Positions 35,205 through 46,520 of a DNA stretch of 64,000 nt are shown piece by piece. The DNA comes from Phoronis australis (taxonomy: Eukaryota > Phoronida > Phoronidae): the NCBI GenBank assembly GCA_002633005.1, contig NMRA01000067.1:563025-627024 (forward strand). Reading direction: 5' to 3'. The notes under the pieces were generated by a model. That model saw nothing but the letters and a program-made list of their open reading frames with translations. It did no database searches and was not told the DNA's origin. Position numbers and translations under genes: made by a program. Position 1 is the first letter of the stretch; each line of letters opens with the position of its first letter.

Positions 35205-36530
35205 TGTGCTTTTGTCATTAAATTGTGCTCATGATTAAATCATTGTTGATAATTTCATAATTGATGTTAGATTTTTGTGAGCATACAAGTAATCTTTTTA
35301 CGAAATTTGAGTGGTAGTCTTTTTGATTAAAACAATCGTGTTTCAAAATCCTTCATCTTCTCACAGGGCTGGTATTTCATGCGTTTACTGCATGCTGAAC
35401 CTAGCACTTGCCGTATTGACTGAAAGTCAAAATATTTGTGTGGGTGGAACACTGCATTTATTGCTAATGTTTAATTGACCCTAAAATGAAATTATTTAAG
35501 TATTTATGAATTATTACCACGAGTCAAGACTGTGCATCTGTTCATGTATTTGCTGGTCACGTTGATTCTTTAATAAATTACAGTTGTGGTGTGTAACATG
35601 GTGTGTTGTGACATTGTTACACGTGTCTATATATTTTGCCTATCAGACTCGCGAATGCGTGTCTTTTTAAACAGATTATGTAGTACAGATAATCTTGAGA
35701 TACTGACTATCACTGAATATTTTCGTCATAGATCGGTGAGCAGAAATCACATTTGTAAAAAAAGGCAAATGGTATTATTTGATTTTCGAACAACTTAAAA
35801 GAATTTTTGGTGAAACTTTTCTTTGAAATGGGTAATGGGTTATACTGAAGCTGCTTTAAATAGCGTAAGAGGCTGTTCATTACTGATAGGTAACGTGTCA
35901 CAATCCGCATTGATAAGGAATAAATAGAATTTGTCCGGGTGTAATAGCGGACACTGTGACGTCATATATTCACATGCGGTGTACAATGCAGTCATAGAAA
36001 TGGAGATCTGTTGGCAATAATGACACACTTTCCACACTAACAGCTAAATTTTTTGAGGCGCCACAACTACATGACACGAAAAAAATGTCAATCGTCTTGG
36101 CATTCAAGCACATTATTTTCATACACTCGACAAATCTCAATGCCTAGTCACTGTCGTTTAAAGAAGATAATAATAATAATAACAAAATAGAAATATCAAT
36201 TGAATGTCCTGGGGGAATTTGTTTGGTTAGTACAAGCACACTGCATGGCATTTTACCTATCATTCTGATTCATGATGCCCATTTCACAAAATTTTAAAAA
36301 TCTCTTCATGGCTCTGCCGAAGCTGTCAATAACAACATTTACTAGGCAAAGTAAAAATACCAATCCGAAACAACACATTATAGGCAACACATTGGCTCCC
36401 GACTAGTCAACCCCCTGCCCCTCCCCTCCCACCTTCCCACACACCACACAAGTAGCCAAGTCGACGCTTGGCCTGAAGCCTTCGGCTCTTTGCTGCTGAA
36501 ACTAATCTTGCGTAACGTGAGTCATAAAAT
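35205..36530. other. Spacer between the two DHRS1-like copies
   Basis: It contains a short TAA/ATA tract (about 36166-36180) and a C/T-rich tract (36410-36450). No additional gene is visible. The right part begins to match the copy A upstream flank. Confidence 0.4.
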
Positions 36531-36680
36531 TTATCCGCAAGGCGGCGTCAAGTGTGCATTGCAGAGATCAACGGCAGCGGGCTAAGGAACTGAGGACCGT
36601 ATCTTTGGCCAAAGTCCAATCGTGAAGCCTTAGACTTAGCGGCACCTGTTATCGGCTCCAAATAAGCTGGAATTTCGATC
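36531..36680 (+). promoter_or_regulatory. Probable 5' noncoding exon/promoter area of DHRS1-like copy B
   Basis: The donor GATC|GTAAGTAC ends at 36680, in a position equivalent to the copy A donor at 26400. The flanking sequence TCTTGCGTAA...GTCA.AAATTTATCCG is conserved between copies. The exon start and promoter are not defined. Confidence 0.35.
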
Positions 36681-37071
36681 GTAAGTACGGTACCATAGCT
36701 CACTAAGAACTTGTAAAAACGTAAAATACGCCACATCTTAGACGGCAGTGAGTGCAGTCTAGAGTCATAGCCACTCAACCACTGCCTCTGGCATAGACAC
36801 TGGCCTATAGCTGTGAGCGACTGTCTGTGTTTATGACTGAGTAAAGGCTGGCAGTAACACTGAGTAACAAGACCATCAACTTGCTCTTGAAAATCTGTGC
36901 ATAACATGTTCGAACTTTTTTGAAGTATGTTACCTCAGGACCTCAGGTCTCAGGTGAAATAAAATTTCTCCAAGTCTGTTACTCAGCAATCAACTTAACT
37001 GCTGTAATTTCTCCAAGTACTTTCCAGGTCATGTTGAACAAAGTCAACAATGACTTTGCAATTTGTTGTAG

Positions 37072-40000
37072 ATGTGTGCCAATCTAGTTGGGAAGGTTTG
37101 TCTGGTGACAGGAGCTAGCCGTGGTATTGGCAAAGGCATCGCTCTGCAGCTGGGTCAGGCTGGGGCTACAGTGTATATTACAGGTAAGGTGTTTGCAATC
37201 ACGACAGTGCGGTAATCAAGTTTACCCAACTAGCATGAGAGACTTGCCACTGTTCTGATTGAATTCAGAATTGTGCTCGATCTCAAGATCGCGTACTATT
37301 ACGTGGATATATGTCGTGGCCGGTGAGATCAAGTGGACTATAATTCCAACTTCACTGAAGCACACTACAATCATGTTGGGATTACACATAGGCGGATTTA
37401 ATGGAGGGGGACCCCCCCCCCGGGCTGCCACAAAAAAATAAAACAGCAAGAGCGTAGGGAAATGTTGAGTTTATTAATTAACCCCAGTAATTAACATTAT
37501 ACGGCTGTAACAAGATTTAAATGTGTGCAGTTTTAGTATGTTTGGGAGGGGGCTCAGATCCAATTTCAATTAGTGTCAAATTCGGAACACGGTGCAATCA
37601 TAATGGAACTATGGCTAAGTATAGGCTCTCCCGCGATATCCCAGGTGACCAGTAGTGGCGCTGCGCACTACTACTTCGTTTCCGTCGTCTGCTTCACTAT
37701 GCAATGAAGAAAATTACTTCATTTGTTAAAGAAAATGAAATCTGAGTGACAATGAAAAAACAGAAGCTGCTGGTAAGATGTGAATTTTAATCGAAGCCTT
37801 AGTGAATCACTCAGAAACTCATAATTCTCTCTTTGTCAAACCTTAACTTAAGACGATTTCCAAAGCAATCGCGTCATTAATACCAACACAAAAGACGGAT
37901 TTGGTCTTTTGGGCAATTGTAGACTATTTTAAATACAAGAAATTTGTTACGAACTGATTGCATAAAATATAAAAAGTGTATTAATCATTACAAAAAGAAG
38001 TAGGTTTCGAGCGCAAACACTGTGGACCATAAACAAGTAGGTCTCTTGGTAATAAGTTACGAGTGAAATCGTGTTGGTGCAGTGGTAAAGCACGCGCGCT
38101 CTATCCGCCAGGTCGTGAGTTTGAGTCTTTGATAATTGCAGGTTTTCAAGTTTGACACATTCTTCGTGTTTTTTTCTTGGATAATACTTCAGGAATCAAG
38201 GAAAATTATTGGTTTTTAGAAGAAGAAACAGAAAAATTTTCCTGGGCGGGACGGGGATTTGCAAACCCCCCTCCCGACCTCCCCCCATTCGGTGCTATGC
38301 ACGTCTACAATCGTGCTTTGCGCAAACGTTTACAGACAAAATGTTGGGCCCCCCTGTGATATCCTAGATCCGCCACTGTTACAATACCCACTAACCACAC
38401 CCCCTGGACCTCATTGACCAAATTCTTTTATTTGGGGATTTGGGAACAGAGTTGGCTGTTAGCTACTGCTGCTTGTGATGGCAATATTCTTTCCTGACCA
38501 ATAGAGACAATGTGGACTATACTAAATCCATTGTGAAAAATTTAGAATTCATTACGGCGTTTTACCGTTGCTCCCAACTTGTTTTATTCTATAGCCCAAC
38601 AACAAGTTAGGAAGTTTACCCCTGTAGCCAATATCTTACAAGACTGATTAACTCCATTCCGGCATTTATGGTTGGAGGGCCAGCTCTAATCTCCAATAAA
38701 GATCTACCATGACTGGGCTGTGCTATTAAAAATAAAAGTTAAGTTATAACATATTTGAACAGAAACCAATAGCATTTCCGAAATCTTCGTCAAATGGTGA
38801 TCATGTTTAGTTTTTGAATCGCCAAAATCGCCCAACTGCAACCGAAGTTAGGACAATAATTTCCGAATATTCCTGTGGTCTGGGTTTGACTGTGTTCACA
38901 CGTGGTCTGTAATAAGCCTGGTAGATAATTGGCCTGCTTGTTGTCATAACAGACAAAAGACTGTGCTTGGCAGTTAACAAAGAAGCTAGATGTTATTACA
39001 CGTTCAGAACCCCCGATGTCTGGTAAAGTCACTGAACGGGAAAACGCTGTCATAAAAATGTTTTTATTGTTCAACGTCACAAATCAAGCAACTACAACTG
39101 GCGGAATGAAAAATAATGTATACTGCAACTGTCACTCTTTTGTTGATATGCTGTAAACATCATCTTTAAAGGAGGTGAGTATCGCTAAATGGATGTTTGG
39201 AGAAATTGTTTGAATTTCTCCAATGTCACGTGGTGCGCCCAACTGGGTTCAATTCTCACTAGTGGGCTGGTAATCAAAGGAGTGACTCTATTCACTTGGT
39301 CAGTAGTGAGGGTAATTACTGAAAGATCATGTCTAAACATAAAGCTTGAAAGCATCCAGACTGTACTTTCCATTTTGTTTTTGTAACATGAAAACCTATG
39401 GAAACCATAAAATCTAAACAGAGGAGTACAATTTAGACTTTGTGGGTTTTTGAATTTTTAAACTTGGTCAAGTAATAACGTTTTTTTTCAACAAAAGCCC
39501 TGACCTTGACCTTGTGGCTTATCAGCTAATTACACAGCTTCACTAACAATAGACAGAAGCTGAGCCTGAAAGAATGGGGGTAACCCTTCACCCCTCCTCC
39601 CTCCAACACCCCACCTCCCCTCCCTCCAACACCCCACCCCCCAGTCGTGATGATGGAATCTGGCTCAAAAGACATTTTCAAGACATGGATATGTCCCGAC
39701 CTATACTGTCAGAAAGCCTGATTTGATTTGATTTTTTTAGACAGCTAAACATGATGAAATTTTTGTCCAACTAGTTTTAGTAACGTCTATTAGAACTTGA
39801 TACACAACTCCAATCACCTTTACAGGTCGTACCCTCCAGTCCAAAGAAGGCGTACCTGGCTCCCTCCTGACTACTGCTGATGAAGTAAGCTCCCGTGGAG
39901 GAACATGTATACCCATTCAGTGTGATCACAGTAACCCTGACGACGTGAAGAAACTGTTTGACAAAATCAAGCTAGATCAAAAAGGCAGACTGGATGTTCT

Positions 40001-43000
40001 TGTCAACAATGCGTACTCAGGTGTTGATGTAAGCCATACTGCTTTTCTGCTGTTGTATTTGTGTTCCAGCCCAATATATTTAAGTACATGATATATCCCG
40101 AATGATTTAATGTTGAGCTTTTGTCATTTAGTGATGTTCTAACTGACCATAAATCTTTTCCTTTCTCTCACTCATTGCTTACAAACTTGTTTACTTTTAT
40201 GCGCAAATCTCCGCTCAGCAGTAAGTTATTATTTTCCAGGCACCACCTAAATTTACATTGAAGATGAGAGTCTCGCTCTGAATTGACTATCGTCTGCTGT
40301 TATTTTGAGTTGTGATGTCAGTGATTTGGTATGAATACTATTACTGCTTCTATCACCATTTCTACCACATTCATTGTTTTTGTTCAGCGGTTTCATTTTC
40401 AGCCTATATTCATGTTTCCAAAAAATCTATTTGATCATATCAACTAACAATGAAAATAATTTCAGTTAAACCGACACTTTGCCTGATTTTGTCTGCTCAA
40501 AATTTCAGGTAATAATGGAAAACACGGGAAAGAAGTTTTATGAGAGCGATCCTGTTGAAGTCTGGGATAGTATTAACAACGTGGGGTTAAGGTTTGTTCT
40601 TTCTACAAGTAGTTCCACAACCAGACTGAGTCCACTCTGTGAGCAAACTTCAGTTTTAATGGCGCTAGGGATATGAATCTTCCTTATATCAAAAAATGCT
40701 AATTTTTAGTTGCTGGTCTCAGTTTGTTTTTCACATCAGAAGAGATTTCCAGGCTTGGGAAGTATTGACAGCTGATTAGTGATTTATATCTTTCTGTAAA
40801 GCATCAAATAATTTGTGTTTGTCTCACATTCTCCTCTTTATTCGTCTCTATCCCTTAAGAAAAGACCTTCATAATAGTTACTCTGGTTATGTAACGTGTG
40901 CAGGTAATTTTCAAAAGCCTTGAAGACCTTTCAAAGTTTTTTTTCATCACATTAATGACAGAAACATCTTCATTCACATATTAAAATGTCAATTTCTAAA
41001 AACAGAACCTGCGAGCAGGTTCGTGTTGGAACTATACTGTTACTGTTAAATTTGCAATACTTGAATTTATATTTCTTTTCAGAAATCACTACATCTGTAG
41101 TGTCTACGCTTCTCGACTGATGGTGGCACAGAAAAAGGGCCTCATTGTAAACATCTCTTCCCCTGGTGGTCTGAAATACCTGTTTAACGTGGCCTATGGT
41201 ATTGGCAAGGCAGCAGTAAGAATTATGATAGACTAACAACTCTTGGACGGGTCATACCATTATTCAACCGTGTCCCATTCTGATTGCAATTTCTTCTAAA
41301 CGGGTTTTAAATTGGTGCTCACAAGATCAACTACTGTATTTTAAGGATACTTAACTATGTTTTTGAGATTTACACTAATTCTTGTCCTGCCATCAGTTCA
41401 TGCATCATTGTTGACCCACTTGAGTGATAAAAGCAATTTTTCAACTAAAATGTCATTTCAGCATCATATATTGGATAGTTTGGTTCTGGGTAGGTAGTCT
41501 TTCCCTACTGTTGCTGGCTTGCAGCTCGGTCTAAGTGATAGGTCATGCTTGCCTCTTTAGCAGACTTCGTAATGAGTTATCAAATTTTGATGCGAAGTCA
41601 TTGATTTCTGTTAATATGTCAAAAGTGGGTTTGGTATTGTTTTAAGCCAACTTGATATAGAGGTCTCATTGTTACTAGGATTATCATACATAAATTGAAA
41701 GTGTGCATTTGACCAATGGCATTTTCAAATGCATAAGCCAAAGAAACCTATGACCTGATGTATTGAACAGTCTGTGCACTTGAGTGTAAAACTGTAGCTG
41801 GCAATTAAATGGGAGATTCCTGGGGCGTCCTCAATAGTATGCCGCTACGGGACTCATTTTGATAAATGATTACACAAAAGAGAATTTGATGTAGAGCATT
41901 TACTTTGATTTAGGTTTTGGTTTATGCTTCTAAGTGACTAATCAAATTGTGTCAAATGTGAATCTGTACTTGAAACATGCCATGTATTGGTCAGTGTTTG
42001 AATCGTCTTGCCTGTAGAGGTTAGAACCCTTTATAGTTTTATAGTGTTTGATGCTTTTCGGTTATTTGTGATCGGCTTGTCTCTGGCTTCCAGTGTGACC
42101 GTATGGCCGCAGACTGTGGCCATGAGCTGCGGAAACAGGGTGTGGCCTGTGTCAGTTTGTGGCCTGGGGCGGTCAGAACTGAGAAGATCGTGGATATGCT
42201 GAGCAGTGATGGTCCCGGCATGGATAAGGTAATTGTTCTAGTCTTGCAACTTCGTTATGACTGAGATCTTACGAAAGTGACATATGGCTCGACCATTGCA
42301 GATGATTACTTACTTAATACAGAGTGAAAACGGAGCAAAATTACGAGGTGAAGACTGCACTGGCAGATTGTGTTTCGCTCACTTGTTACTTAGAATGGCG
42401 CGAAGCTGTAAATTTATGCACCTTTGTACCAAGGCCATCTGGTGAACAAATCCACTACTACACGAAACTATAGGAACACTATATTTATCCACTTTCACTC
42501 TTATCAGGCTTTTGTTGTGAGTCAGCAATGGTGTATAATTGGCTGATAAGCCACCTATGGACGTACTTTTGGCTGAATGATGACCATATAATAAAATGAT
42601 AATTAGCCAAGACCAGTTACATAATGCTGCATGGAATTATTTATACCTCCTGGGCTAATTTGAGAGAATGGACATCTTCTGCTAGGCTTTCGCCTAAAGT
42701 GTTTTAAAAAACTTGGTTTACAGACCTCTGATTTCCAGGATTAGGCAAACTTTAAAATTCAAATTTCAACGTTTTCATTTCCGCCATCCTCATGGGTTAT
42801 GGAAACGAGCAAAAATTGGCAACAATCCGTACGAGAAACAAAAAATATCTCGCAGCATCACAGCTAACCTTGGTGGGTTAAAAATTAACCAAAAAATGTG
42901 ACAAAAATTTGTGTCACTAAAAACTACAGTATTCCTCGAGTAAACTAAATTATTTACCGCAGTGTTGGAAAAATTGGCGTTCTACCGTTATTCTGCTGCT

Positions 43001-45531
43001 AAAATTGTAGTCTAATCTTTTGCTCGGCTTTCGGCACCATGAAATATTGTGTCACCTTTTTGCCATGTGTATAAATATATCTTATTCAGTGAGGCGTGGA
43101 ATATGTTGCAAGCAGTTTATCCCGTTCAATCCGCCATCTTTTTGGTCACATCACATGACCTAATGAACATAAGTCCGAAAAGATTTCTACCCCCGACTGG
43201 GACTCGAATCCATGACCTTCTGCTCACTGTACAGATGCTCTAGCCACTGAGCCATCCGGACCACTGGTCAAACACAGAAATCCAATCAGACTTAGTAGTG
43301 GGCATCTTACCCATGATCTCCATTGTGTGTATAAATATATCTTATTCAATGAGGCATGGAATATGTTGCAAACAGTTTACGCCTTCAATCCGCCATCTTT
43401 TTTGTCACATCACGTGACCAATTCAATATATGTCGGAAAAGATTTCAGCCACCGACTGGGACTCGAACCCAGGACCTTTTGCTCACCACTAGCTGTCAAA
43501 ATCCAAATTCGTTTTATGGTGTGCTTGTCAATAATAACGGCATACTAAAGTTTCTTAATGTTCGCTGTACGTCCAGAATGTATCGACAATATTTCCTGTG
43601 GATCCTGGGTTTTGTACTTACACGCGCACTTGCAGTGAATCACATCTCGGAAATTTCAGATTTGACAGATGACAGTGAATCAGTACAATGAAATTAAATA
43701 TCGTTTTAGTGCTTGTAATAGCTATAATAAATGTTTTTTGAATATTACAATGCATGTGTTCCAAAATCTAAATAACACACAGATTAGGTCTACATTTATA
43801 CTAACTTAACTTGGGTCCTATAGTTTTGTATTTGTGCACACCGAATGACAGTAATTGTGAATGTTGCTGTGTTGAAAAAGTTGTACCAACATTTTTTTCG
43901 ACCCTCTTTTCAAGTATTACAGTCAAAACTATGTATAACGCTCTCCATAAAAAGTACGATCATGTAGGCTAGATTGTAATCAGCTGATTGTATTTGCATG
44001 AGCGAACCCAATTATCCTCGCTCGTGACTCGATGAATAGAACAGCTAGGTGGGATCCCTTTGATCGTGAGCTGAGCGCGACACAGCCAAGATGGATAAAT
44101 AGGGACTAGTTCAGTCTGTCAAACTCCACTGTTTTCCCTTATCATTGGGGTTTGACGCTATCTCGTTTAGTGGGAATGTTTATGGCATTGCTAAATTGAG
44201 ACCATTTTCATAATGGTAATTGGTGTAAATGATAATTTCTTTTCACAAGGCATATATATAGCATAGAAGTCTTCTGTGGTTGTGGTCCCTGAGATGTCTG
44301 CTTAAGTTCCTTATCAGTATGGTTTACAGATTAAAAGTTTTTAAGCATGATTTCTGAGTTTTACTTCGCAAATACCCGTGACCCATAAGTGCTTTACAAA
44401 ATTCTGCTCATCAATTAAATATGAATAGCATTTGCTGAGATTTTGCTAAACCACGTCTTAAATTATTTATCATGATCATGAAACATTACTGTATACTAAT
44501 TTTGTCATGTATTTGCTTCATTTCTTTTGTTTATCACGACCCTTTTCAGTTGTCCGATTATTTTGACATGTACCTACTGAACACGTAATATCTCCCTTCT
44601 ACCTAGTCACGTGCCATGTTTGAAGGGGGCGAGACTCCAGAATTTTCTGGCAAGTGTATTGCTCATCTGGCTACAGACCCCAAGCTAATGTCTAAGACTG
44701 GCCGGATACTGCTAACAGCCGAGTTAGGAGAAGAATATGGCCTTACAGATATTGATGGTAAAGTAATTTGTGAACACTTGAACAATAAGTGGGATGATGG
44801 GGTTAAGAACATAGTGTCTGCAGTGAAATCAAGTGATTTGAGTTATATTTTGTATTTCAATTAAAAGGAATTAAACCCTATTTTGATCCTTTCACCAGCC
44901 TGCTCTTGCACAAACAGGGATCTGCAAACGACTTTGGACTTAACACAAATTTTATATCGTACTCCCACTTCACAAGCTACCATGACGGTCAAAAGTGAGA
45001 ATAGGCGAGAATTTCAGGATGTTTCTCGAATTCGATGTGATTTTGCTTTTTTGTAACCATTTCTGTGTTTGCTCAGGTAACACTTGTCACGTGTAATAGC
45101 CTGTATGAAGTCATTTCTGCCTGAGTAATATCTTTCCAAGTTTTTTTTTAACTATTGTTTTCAGCTTTTGACACTAGTGTTCTGTTTGTTATTAAACAGA
45201 TACTGAAAGGGTACTAACTTACAGGACTGTCCCCTTTCAATTTCAGGGTCAAAAGTTGTCCTGCCTGAATTCTTTGCTGCATTTCTGAAAAAAGGGGTGT
45301 CTAAGTTGTAATAAAGATTAGAATCCTGCACAACGCAACTAACACAAGACCTAAGAGAGGTGTACGATTATAATGGGCTTGTGATGGGGTATTGTAGGCA
45401 AAAAGATTGTGGGACTGCGATCTGTGAGCCAAATGCTTAACTACAGTGGATATACCAGGCTTGCTGCCATTATTCCCAGCTGGGTCCGCATTCCAAGGTG
45501 GCTTCTAGCGGCTGTTGCACACAAGTTTTGA
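37072..45531 (+). CDS. DHRS1: DHRS1-like short-chain dehydrogenase/reductase, copy B (316 aa)
   Basis: Exons: 37072-37183, 39826-40028, 40509-40591, 41083-41215, 42094-42228, 44607-44757, 45398-45531. Exon lengths and phases are identical to copy A (951 nt), with no stops or shifts, so both tandem paralogues look functional. The cofactor motif TGASRGIG, NNAYSG and the Ser/Tyr/Lys triad (ISSPGG...AYGIGK) are kept. Clear differences from copy A are at exon 3 (VIMENTGKKFY versus AIFQGIGKKFY) and exon 6 (FEGGETPEF versus FANAESPEF). The end ...IPRWLLAAVAHKF is on exon 45398-45531. Alternative ends parallel copy A: read-through to a stop at 44864, or exon 45247-45311 (stop TAA). Intron 5 carries tRNA-derived SINEs. 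A second allele-like version of exons 6-8 lies at 48329-48479, 48961-49025 and 49112-49245, beyond a gap. Substrate is unknown. Confidence 0.92.
37391..38378. mobile_element. GGCGGATYTA-ended insertion (possibly composite) in DHRS1 copy B intron 1
   Basis: The left end GGCGGATTTAATGGAGGGGG and right end ...CCTAGATCCGCC (38374) are inverted relatives (GGCGGAT[T/C]TA) separated by about 1 kb. The right 80-120 bp matches the 7374 element in reverse orientation. A tRNA-derived SINE lies inside (38071-38136). Copy A intron 1 lacks this block. Whether it is one element or two scraps plus a SINE is not settled. Confidence 0.45.
38071..38136 (+). repeat. tRNA-derived SINE head
   Basis: GTGTTGGTGCAGTGGTAAAG carries an A-box-like TGGTGCAGTGG, and 30-40 bases later GAGTTTGAGTC resembles a B box (GGTTCGANTCC). 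The stems do not fold into a clean tRNA, so it is a SINE-type derivative rather than a tRNA gene. Confidence 0.5.
43062..43490 (-). repeat. Tandem tRNA-derived SINE copies in DHRS1 copy B intron 5
   Basis: Read on the minus strand, 43262-43183 shows GGATGGCTCAGTGGCTAGAG (A-box type) and GGATTCGAGTCCCAG (B box), followed by the family tail GGACTTATGTTCATTAGGTC. A second copy (about 43490-43325) keeps the B box but has lost the A-box part. Both carry the same outer block with ATAAATATATCTTATTCA and CCGCCATCTTTTT, so a unit of about 260 bp has been duplicated. The same pair recurs in the allele-like block at about 46700-47245. Confidence 0.7.
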
Positions 45532-46110
45532 ATCAAGTGCTGGATCATTTGAAGTGGAAAGAAATCAACAACAAATGCGTTTTTGCCATCAAATGGTGCT
45601 CATGATTAAATAATTCTTGGTAACGAGTGCTAGGTTTTTGTGAGCATAAAATTAGTCTTTTTACAAAATTTGAGCGGTAGTTTTTCTCAAGGACAATCGT
45701 ATTTCAAAATCCTTCCTGTCCACAGAGCTAGTACATGGTGCCTTTGTCGCATGCTAAATTAACTACTTGCTGTAGTTACTGATATTCAAAATCAATTGCT
45801 AATTTTAATGATACCAAAACTAAAATTTTGTAGTGCGATAAGAAATGTAATTTTGTGTATTAAGTTGTCCTGTTGATTAGTAAAGAAATCATAGCTGTTA
45901 TGTGTGTTGCTTTATTGTGAAATTTTAAGTTTTAACAGGAACACGGACAAATAGCCAAACCCTTTAGCCAATTCAAATTTTCCTATTCCTTTCTGAAGAG
46001 AACAATTGGATTTTTTGTGGAAACTTAAGTACCTCACTAGTGTAACTTAACATCCTTTATGAAATTTTTAAATTTTCACATAACATACACCCCCAAATGT
46101 CCGTGTCTTT

Positions 46111-46520
46111 NNNNNNNNNNNNNNNNNNNNNNNNNNNNNNNNNNNNNNNNNNNNNNNNNNNNNNNNNNNNNNNNNNNNNNNNNNNNNNNNNNNNNNNNNN
46201 NNNNNNNNNNNNNNNNNNNNNNNNNNNNNNNNNNNNNNNNNNNNNNNNNNNNNNNNNNNNNNNNNNNNNNNNNNNNNNNNNNNNNNNNNNNNNNNNNNNN
46301 NNNNNNNNNNNNNNNNNNNNNNNNNNNNNNNNNNNNNNNNNNNNNNNNNNNNNNNNNNNNNNNNNNNNNNNNNNNNNNNNNNNNNNNNNNNNNNNNNNNN
46401 NNNNNNNNNNNNNNNNNNNNNNNNNNNNNNNNNNNNNNNNNNNNNNNNNNNNNNNNNNNNNNNNNNNNNNNNNNNNNNNNNNNNNNNNNNNNNNNNNNNN
46501 NNNNNNNNNNNNNNNNNNNN
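46111..46520. other. Assembly gap (410 N)
   Basis: The gap separates two overlapping, unmerged sequences. Its left edge matches position 49824 and its right edge matches 42887, so the true missing sequence may be zero. Confidence 0.99.

Noticed and set aside
35010-35234. Open frame of 74 codons starting MMGYCRHNDC
   Set aside because: It is a different frame of the DHRS1 copy A last exon. The paralogue has a stop in this frame, while the frame ending in HKF matches the family.
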